Assembly: GCA_947177825.1 (NCBI GenBank) | Contig: CAMWWA010000039.1 | Span: 1-9,211 of the forward strand | From: an uncultured Clostridia bacterium | GTDB lineage: Bacteria > Bacillota > Clostridia > Christensenellales > Borkfalkiaceae | DNA length: 9,211 nt | Direction: 5' to 3' | Shown here: positions 6,148 to 9,211 of the stretch, in pieces | Position numbering within the stretch: the first letter of the stretch is position 1 | How the letters are laid out: each line of letters begins with the position of its first letter | Notes under the pieces: model-generated | Told to the model about the DNA's origin: nothing | The model's database searches: none | Seen by the model: the letters and a program-made list of their open reading frames with translations, nothing else | Made by a program: the position numbers and the translations under genes

Positions 6148-6176
6148 ATTATTACCTGATGTCAAAATTTTTAAAT

Positions 6177-6205
6177 ATTATATCACGGGTTTGTATTTTG
6201 CACAA
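6177..6205 (-). promoter_or_regulatory. Extended -10 promoter of the larger lipoprotein gene
   Basis: On the minus strand, TTGTGC (6205-6200) and TATAAT (6182-6177) are 17 bp apart, with TGA as an extended -10. The -35 box is poor but the -10 is perfect. The promoter sits just after the tRNA terminator. Confidence 0.65.
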
Positions 6206-6207
6206 GT

Positions 6208-6243
6208 AAAAACACGGAACAGGTGTTAAACCGTTCCGTGTTT
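6208..6243 (-). terminator. Intrinsic terminator of the tRNA-Ser unit
   Basis: The arms 6209-6220 and 6233-6244 are perfect 12-bp complements (core ACACGGAAC / GTTCCGTGT) around a 12-nt loop. On the minus strand the stem is followed by TTTTTA. The outer T-A pairs touch the CCA end of tRNA-Ser, so the hairpin begins directly after the tRNA. Confidence 0.9.
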
Positions 6244-6331
6244 TGGCGCAGAGAGAGGGATTTGAACCCCCGGATAGTTGCCCATCAACGGTTTTCAAGA
6301 CCGCCGCGTTCGACCGCTCCGCCATCTCTGC
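6244..6331 (-). tRNA. tRNA-Ser (anticodon UGA)
   Basis: The gene is 88 nt with the CCA end encoded. The acceptor stem is GCAGAGA / TCTCTGC with discriminator G. The anticodon stem GCGGT / ACCGT (one G-T pair) encloses the loop CTTGAAA, giving anticodon UGA, which reads UCA and other UCN codons. A long variable arm, as expected for class II serine tRNAs, follows, and the T arm contains TTCAAAT. All arms are intact. It is transcribed leftward, probably from the promoter at 6457-6485, after a broken partial copy of itself. Confidence 0.97.
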
Positions 6332-6346
6332 AAAATTATTAAGTTA

Positions 6347-6427
6347 CAAGACCGCCGCGTTCGTCGTACCGAAGCGCGTAGCGCTTACCACCGAAGGTGT
6401 CACGAAGTACCACTCAACCATCTCTGC
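6347..6427 (-). pseudogene. Broken 5' half of a tRNA-Ser with insertion
   Basis: On the minus strand the first 10 nt (6427-6418) equal the 5' end of the intact tRNA-Ser, GCAGAGATGG. They continue as TTGAGTGGT, a normal D-arm sequence that differs at three positions from the intact copy. After a 45-nt insertion the homology resumes with 17 identical bases (6363-6347, CGAACGCGGCGGTCTTG) that reach the anticodon loop and then stop. The 3' half is absent. The flanking bases upstream of both 5' ends (ATTTT just before GCAGAGA) also match, so the duplicated segment includes leader sequence. It cannot make a functional tRNA. It lies in the leader of the intact tRNA transcript. Confidence 0.8.
6364..6408 (-). 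repeat. 45-nt structured insertion in the tRNA-Ser remnant
   Basis: Relative to intact tRNA-Ser, 45 nt are inserted in the D-loop region. The insert holds two tight hairpins: AAGCGC / GCGCTT with a 3-nt loop (6372-6386) and CACC / GGTG with a 3-nt loop (6389-6399). A flanking stem, GTCGTAC (6363-6369) with GTACCAC (6407-6413), has one mismatch and encloses both. On the minus strand it carries three CTTCG motifs. This looks like a small palindromic repeat element (REP- or MITE-like), but no second copy exists in this window to test that. Confidence 0.6.
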
Positions 6428-6456
6428 AAAATGTATTAGGTTTGTGGACGCAAACT

Positions 6457-6485
6457 ATTTTAACAAACAAGGGCGGTGTTGTCAA
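6457..6485 (-). promoter_or_regulatory. Strong promoter of the tRNA-Ser unit
   Basis: On the minus strand, a perfect TTGACA (6485-6480) and TAAAAT (6462-6457) are separated by 17 bp. The start near 6450 is about 23 nt before the broken tRNA copy and about 119 nt before the intact tRNA. No other promoter is evident between the two. Confidence 0.85.
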
Positions 6486-6520
6486 CGCTTTTTTTATTTT
6501 AAAAATTTTTGTATTAACAC

Positions 6521-6549
6521 TTGACAATAAGAATAGAATATATTATCAT
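6521..6549 (+). promoter_or_regulatory. Promoter of the metal-resistance operon
   Basis: A perfect TTGACA (6521-6526) and TATCAT (6544-6549) are 17 bp apart. The start is expected near 6556, inside an inverted repeat, which fits repression by the ArsR-type protein encoded downstream. The leader to the ATG at 6623 is about 66 nt and shows no riboswitch-like fold. Confidence 0.8.
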
Positions 6550-6566
6550 ATGAATAACAATTCATA
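6549..6566 (+). promoter_or_regulatory. Predicted ArsR/SmtB operator
   Basis: A perfect 7-bp inverted repeat with a 4-bp centre, TATGAAT-AACA-ATTCATA, touches the end of the -10 box and covers the predicted transcription start. Operators of the SmtB/CzrA/CadC family contain ATGA-A...T-TCAT inverted repeats at the same place, so autorepression with release on metal binding is likely. Confidence 0.8.
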
Positions 6567-6622
6567 AGTTATCGACCGCACAAAGACAAAAAGGCGGCGC
6601 GTAACGAAGAGGTAGAACAAAA

Positions 6623-6976
6623 ATGAAAGACACTCAAAAGGAGAAGCTGGAGCACGAGGAGCGCATACGCTGCGCGCTTGAAAGTATGCCGAGCGAGGAC
6701 GACGTTGCCGAGCTTGCGGCGCGCTTTAAGGCGATAAGCGAGCCTTCGCGCCTGAAAATACTGTTGGCGCTTTCCTGCGGCGAGCTGTGCGTGGAGCACC
6801 TCACGCAAGCCGTCGGGGGCAATCAGAGCGCCGTATCGCATCAGCTTAAAACGCTTAAAGACCACCGCATAATCAAGTGCAGGCGGCAGGGCAAACAAGT
6901 AATTTATTCGATAGCCGACGGGCATATACTCACGATGATTTCCGTGGCAAAGGAGCATTTGAACTGCAATGAATAA
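6623..6976 (+). CDS. ArsR/SmtB-family metal-sensing repressor
   Basis: The product is 117 aa, normal for the family. ATG 6623 has AGAGG (6608-6612) 10 nt upstream. The winged-helix domain spans about residues 28-98: the family opening ARFKAISEPSRLKILLAL (33-50), ELCVEHL (54-60), and the recognition helix NQSAVSHQLKTLKDHRII (67-84), then the wing (RRQGKQVIYS). The C-terminal helix carries D99-x-H101-x10-H112-x2-C115. This is the spacing of the SmtB/CzrA alpha-5 zinc site (Asp, His, His, Glu), but with Cys in the last place; Glu117 is close by. The CadC-type alpha-3 site is incomplete: C56 is present but the following CxC partner is Glu58. C17 and C52 are other possible ligands. Zn, Cd or Co sensing is most likely. 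It should repress its own operon through the operator at 6549-6566. The ATPase start overlaps its last 8 bp. Confidence 0.93.
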   Translation: MKDTQKEKLEHEERIRCALESMPSEDDVAELAARFKAISEPSRLKILLALSCGELCVEHLTQAVGGNQSAVSHQLKTLKDHRIIKCRRQGKQVIYSIADGHILTMISVAKEHLNCNE

Positions 6977-9211
6977 GACTTTGAAAATTGAGGGGCTTGA
7001 CTGCGCAAACTGTGCGCGCGAGCTGGAAGAGGAGCTGAACAAGCTTGAAGGCGTTAACAGCGCGACCGTCGATTTTATGGCGAGCAAAGTCATTCTCGAT
7101 TGCGACGAAAAGGCGCTTGACCGCGCAATATACTGCTGCAACCACTTTGAGGACGCAAAGATAGTCGAAGAGGAAGGTGAGCAAGAGGCGGTCGCCGCCG
7201 ACTGCAAAAAGATTAAGATAGCCAATCTCTGCTGCGCCAATTGTGCGCGCGAGCTGGAAGAGGAGCTCAACAAACTCGACGGCGTTTCGGCTACGGTCGA
7301 CTTTATGAATATGACCGTAATTTTGAAAGCGCAGTCGACTGCGGCTTACGACAAGGCGGTATACACAATCACCCATTTCGAGGACGTGAAAATAGTCGAC
7401 GGAAAGGCGGAGAAGAAGGGCGTTTTCAAGTCGAATATGGCGGACATAATAGCGGTGATAATTTCGGCGGTGTTCTTCGTGCCCGCGGTCGTGCTCGACT
7501 TTTTAAAGCTGGGTGGAGCGGTGCAGTACGTCGTATACGCGCTGTACGGCGTTGCCTTCCTCGCGGCGGGATATACCGTTTTATGGAACACCGCGCGCAA
7601 TATTATTAAGGGTAAGATTTTCGACGAAAACTTTCTTATGACGCTTGCGGCGGTGGGCGCGATAGTGCTGGGCGTTACCACGGGCGACGGCTTGTTCGAG
7701 GGCGTTGCCGTAATGCTTTTGTACCGCGTGGGCGAACTGTTGCAGTCGATTGCAGTCGGCTCTTCGCGCAGGTCGATAACCAAGCTTATGGATTTGAAGA
7801 GCGAAACCGCAACGCTTATTAAGGACGGCGAACAGGTAGTAGTTGCTCCCGAAAGTCTTAAAGTCGGCGATATAATTCTGATTAAGGCGGGCGAAAAAGT
7901 GCCCGTGGACTGCCGCATTGTCAAGGGCGAAACCTCGCTGGATATGAAGAGCTTAAACGGCGAAGCACTGCCGCGCGATATAAAGGTAGGCGGCGAGGCG
8001 CTGTCGGGTTCCATAAATATTTCGGGCGTTGTGGAAGCGGAGGTTATCAGGGAATACAAAAATTCCGCCGTTGCAAAAATTCTCGAGCTTGTGGAAAACT
8101 CCACCGCGAAAAAAGCTAAACCCGAAAAGTTTATTTCGAGCTTTGCCAAGTACTATACCCCCGTGGTCGTGGTGGCGGCGCTGCTCGTCGCGGGGCTCGT
8201 TCCCACGATTATATGCGCGGTCAACGGCGCATTCGTGTGGGCGGAATACGGCAAATGGATATACAAGGCGCTTTCATTCCTCGTAATTTCCTGCCCGTGC
8301 GCGCTGGTCATTTCCGTGCCGCTTTCCTATTTCGGCGGCATAGGCAGATGCGCAAAGTCGGGCATATTGGTCAAGGGCTCGACCTGTATCGACGAGCTTG
8401 CAAAGGCGTGCGTTGCGGCGTTCGACAAGACGGGCACGCTTACCGAAGGCGTGTTCGCCGTCAAGTCGTCGTCCTCGGAGGAGGCGCTCAGGCTTGCCGC
8501 CTGCGCGGAGAAATTTTCTTCCCATCCCATAGCCGCGGCGTTTGCAAACGTTCAGACGGAGTACGTTGCCGAAAACGCGAAAGAGGTTGCGGGCAGAGGC
8601 GTAAGCTGCACGGTCGGCGGCAAGGCGCTGGTGTGCGGCAACGCGCAGATGCTGAACGAAGCGGGAGTCGACTTTACGCCCGTTGAAAGCGTTTCAACCC
8701 TCGTTTACGTGGCGTTGGACGGCAAATATGTAGGCGTTATCGAGATTGACGACCGCATAAAGGAAGGCGCGGCGGAGGCGATTGCGCTTCTGAAAAAGTC
8801 GGGCGTCAAGGGCGCGTATATGCTGACGGGCGACGGTAAGGCGCGCGCGGAGAGCGTTGCGGGAGGGCTTGGTCTGGACGGCGTTTACGCAAGTCTTTTG
8901 CCGGACGAAAAGCTTGAAAGGGCGCAGCAGCTTAAGGAGCAGGGCGGACTTATCTACGTAGGCGACGGTATAAACGACGCGCCCGTAATGACGGTTGCAA
9001 ACTGCGCCGTATCCATGGGGCAGGTCGGCAGTGACGCGGCTATAGAGGCAAGCGACGTCGTTCTCGTTTCCGACAAGCTTTCGCTGTTACCAGAGGCACG
9101 CAGGGTTGCGCGCGGCACGCGCTCGATAGTCATGCAGAACATAATCGGTTCGCTTATCGTCAAGTTTGCGATAATGGCGCTCAGCATTGCAATTCCCTCG
9201 TTCCCGTTAAT
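6969..9211 (+). CDS. P1B-type Zn/Cd/Pb-exporting ATPase (ZntA/CadA-like), C-terminus cut by window
   Basis: A frame of 747 codons stays open to the right edge. ATG 6969 overlaps the repressor stop (ATGAATAA); AAAGGAG (6949-6955) lies 13 nt upstream. Two heavy-metal-associated domains come first: residues 4-70 with GLDCANC (Cys12, Cys15) and 81-145 with LCCANC (Cys89, Cys92, plus Cys88 where Asp is usual). Hydrophobic segments follow at about 157-177, 186-203, 222-256, 398-418 and 432-452. The last holds the intramembrane metal site SCPCAL (441-446). The actuator motif reads NGE (330-332) rather than TGE. The catalytic domain is complete: phosphorylated Asp486 in DKTGT, SHP (518-520), MLTGD (618-622) and GDGIND (665-670). 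Lys732 in the next helix matches the Lys of Zn-type pumps; the matching Asp in the final helix would lie beyond the edge. CPC plus this Lys points to divalent Zn, Cd or Pb rather than copper. It sits in the cytoplasmic membrane and exports metal using ATP. Confidence 0.95.
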   Translation, partial: MNKTLKIEGLDCANCARELEEELNKLEGVNSATVDFMASKVILDCDEKALDRAIYCCNHFEDAKIVEEEGEQEAVAADCKKIKIANLCCANCARELEEELNKLDGVSATVDFMNMTVILKAQSTAAYDKAVYTITHFEDVKIVDGKAEKKGVFKSNMADIIAVIISAVFFVPAVVLDFLKLGGAVQYVVYALYGVAFLAAGYTVLWNTARNIIKGKIFDENFLMTLAAVGAIVLGVTTGDGLFEGVAVMLLYRVGELLQSIAVGSSRRSITKLMDLKSETATLIKDGEQVVVAPESLKVGDIILIKAGEKVPVDCRIVKGETSLDMKSLNGEALPRDIKVGGEALSGSINISGVVEAEVIREYKNSAVAKILELVENSTAKKAKPEKFISSFAKYYTPVVVVAALLVAGLVPTIICAVNGAFVWAEYGKWIYKALSFLVISCPCALVISVPLSYFGGIGRCAKSGILVKGSTCIDELAKACVAAFDKTGTLTEGVFAVKSSSSEEALRLAACAEKFSSHPIAAAFANVQTEYVAENAKEVAGRGVSCTVGGKALVCGNAQMLNEAGVDFTPVESVSTLVYVALDGKYVGVIEIDDRIKEGAAEAIALLKKSGVKGAYMLTGDGKARAESVAGGLGLDGVYASLLPDEKLERAQQLKEQGGLIYVGDGINDAPVMTVANCAVSMGQVGSDAAIEASDVVLVSDKLSLLPEARRVARGTRSIVMQNIIGSLIVKFAIMALSIAIPSFPL
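7011..7267 (+). repeat. Recent internal duplication of the ATPase metal-binding domain
   Basis: A 26-bp stretch is identical at 7011-7036 and 7242-7267, both in the same reading frame and coding for CARELEEEL. The flanking codons stay similar (NKLEGV / NKLDGV, TVDFM / TVDFM, HFEDAKIV / HFEDVKIV), so the repeat unit is the whole domain of about 231 bp. Identity at the DNA level, with synonymous sites shared, implies a recent duplication or gene conversion. Confidence 0.85.

Noticed and set aside
6243..6524. Open frame of 93 codons on the plus strand beginning MAQREGFEPPDS
   Set aside because: It is the antisense of tRNA-Ser and its promoter; this peptide start is a known artefact of translating tRNA-Ser genes.
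6556..6622. Leader of the metal operon considered as a riboswitch
   Set aside because: At about 66 nt, with no stable stem or terminator, it is too short and unstructured; the operator explains regulation.
7346..8149. Long Ser/Thr-rich open frame on the minus strand
   Set aside because: It lies fully inside the metal ATPase, has no ribosome site, and its composition is what the antisense of GC-biased codons gives.

Overview
The window looks like chromosomal DNA from a Bacillota (Clostridia-type) bacterium, probably an uncultured lineage. Evidence: strong purine-rich Shine-Dalgarno sites, near-consensus sigma-A promoters (several with an extended TGn -10), the standard code with TGA as stop, lipoproteins with lipoboxes, a Clostridia-style uL15-like membrane protein and a CadC/SmtB-type metal regulator next to a P1B ATPase. 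Most genes have mid GC. A stretch around 4740-6180 is visibly richer in AT. The genus cannot be named from sequence alone.

Layout. 1-123 (minus) is the start of a Lys/Ala/Thr/Pro-rich protein that leaves the window. It diverges from 281-1192 (plus), a flavin-reductase-like split-barrel protein with a C-terminal tail resembling the PCP_red domain. 1204-1971 (minus) is a six-helix Pr6Pr/AIG1-like membrane protein that converges on it. A second divergent promoter region leads to 2158-3279 (plus), a membrane-anchored protein ending in a ribosomal protein uL15-like domain, followed 22 bp later by hpt (hypoxanthine phosphoribosyltransferase, 3302-3847). A minus-strand pair, 4677-4264 and 4264-3821 (PNPOx-like protein, then a multi-helix membrane protein), is coupled by a TAATG junction, and its second gene overlaps the end of hpt by 27 bp. 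Back-to-back promoters at 4708-4769 separate this pair from a small lipoprotein (4799-5179). That lipoprotein and a second, larger one on the minus strand (6147-5263) converge on a UUCG-loop terminator.

6208-6485 is a minus-strand tRNA unit: consensus promoter, a broken partial copy of tRNA-Ser carrying a 45-nt structured insertion, the intact tRNA-Ser(UGA), and an intrinsic terminator. From 6521 to the right edge is a metal-resistance operon on the plus strand: a promoter with an inverted-repeat operator, an ArsR/SmtB-family repressor, and a Zn/Cd/Pb-type P1B ATPase that overlaps it by 8 bp and is cut by the window end. The repressor should leave the operator when it binds metal, and the ATPase should then export that metal. 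The ATPase has two recently duplicated N-terminal metal-binding domains (DCxxC and CCxxC) and an Asn in place of the Thr of the actuator TGE motif.

No CRISPR array, transposase or phage gene is visible. The most unusual items are the interrupted tRNA-Ser copy, the membrane-anchored uL15-like protein, and the divergent residues in the ATPase and its regulator.
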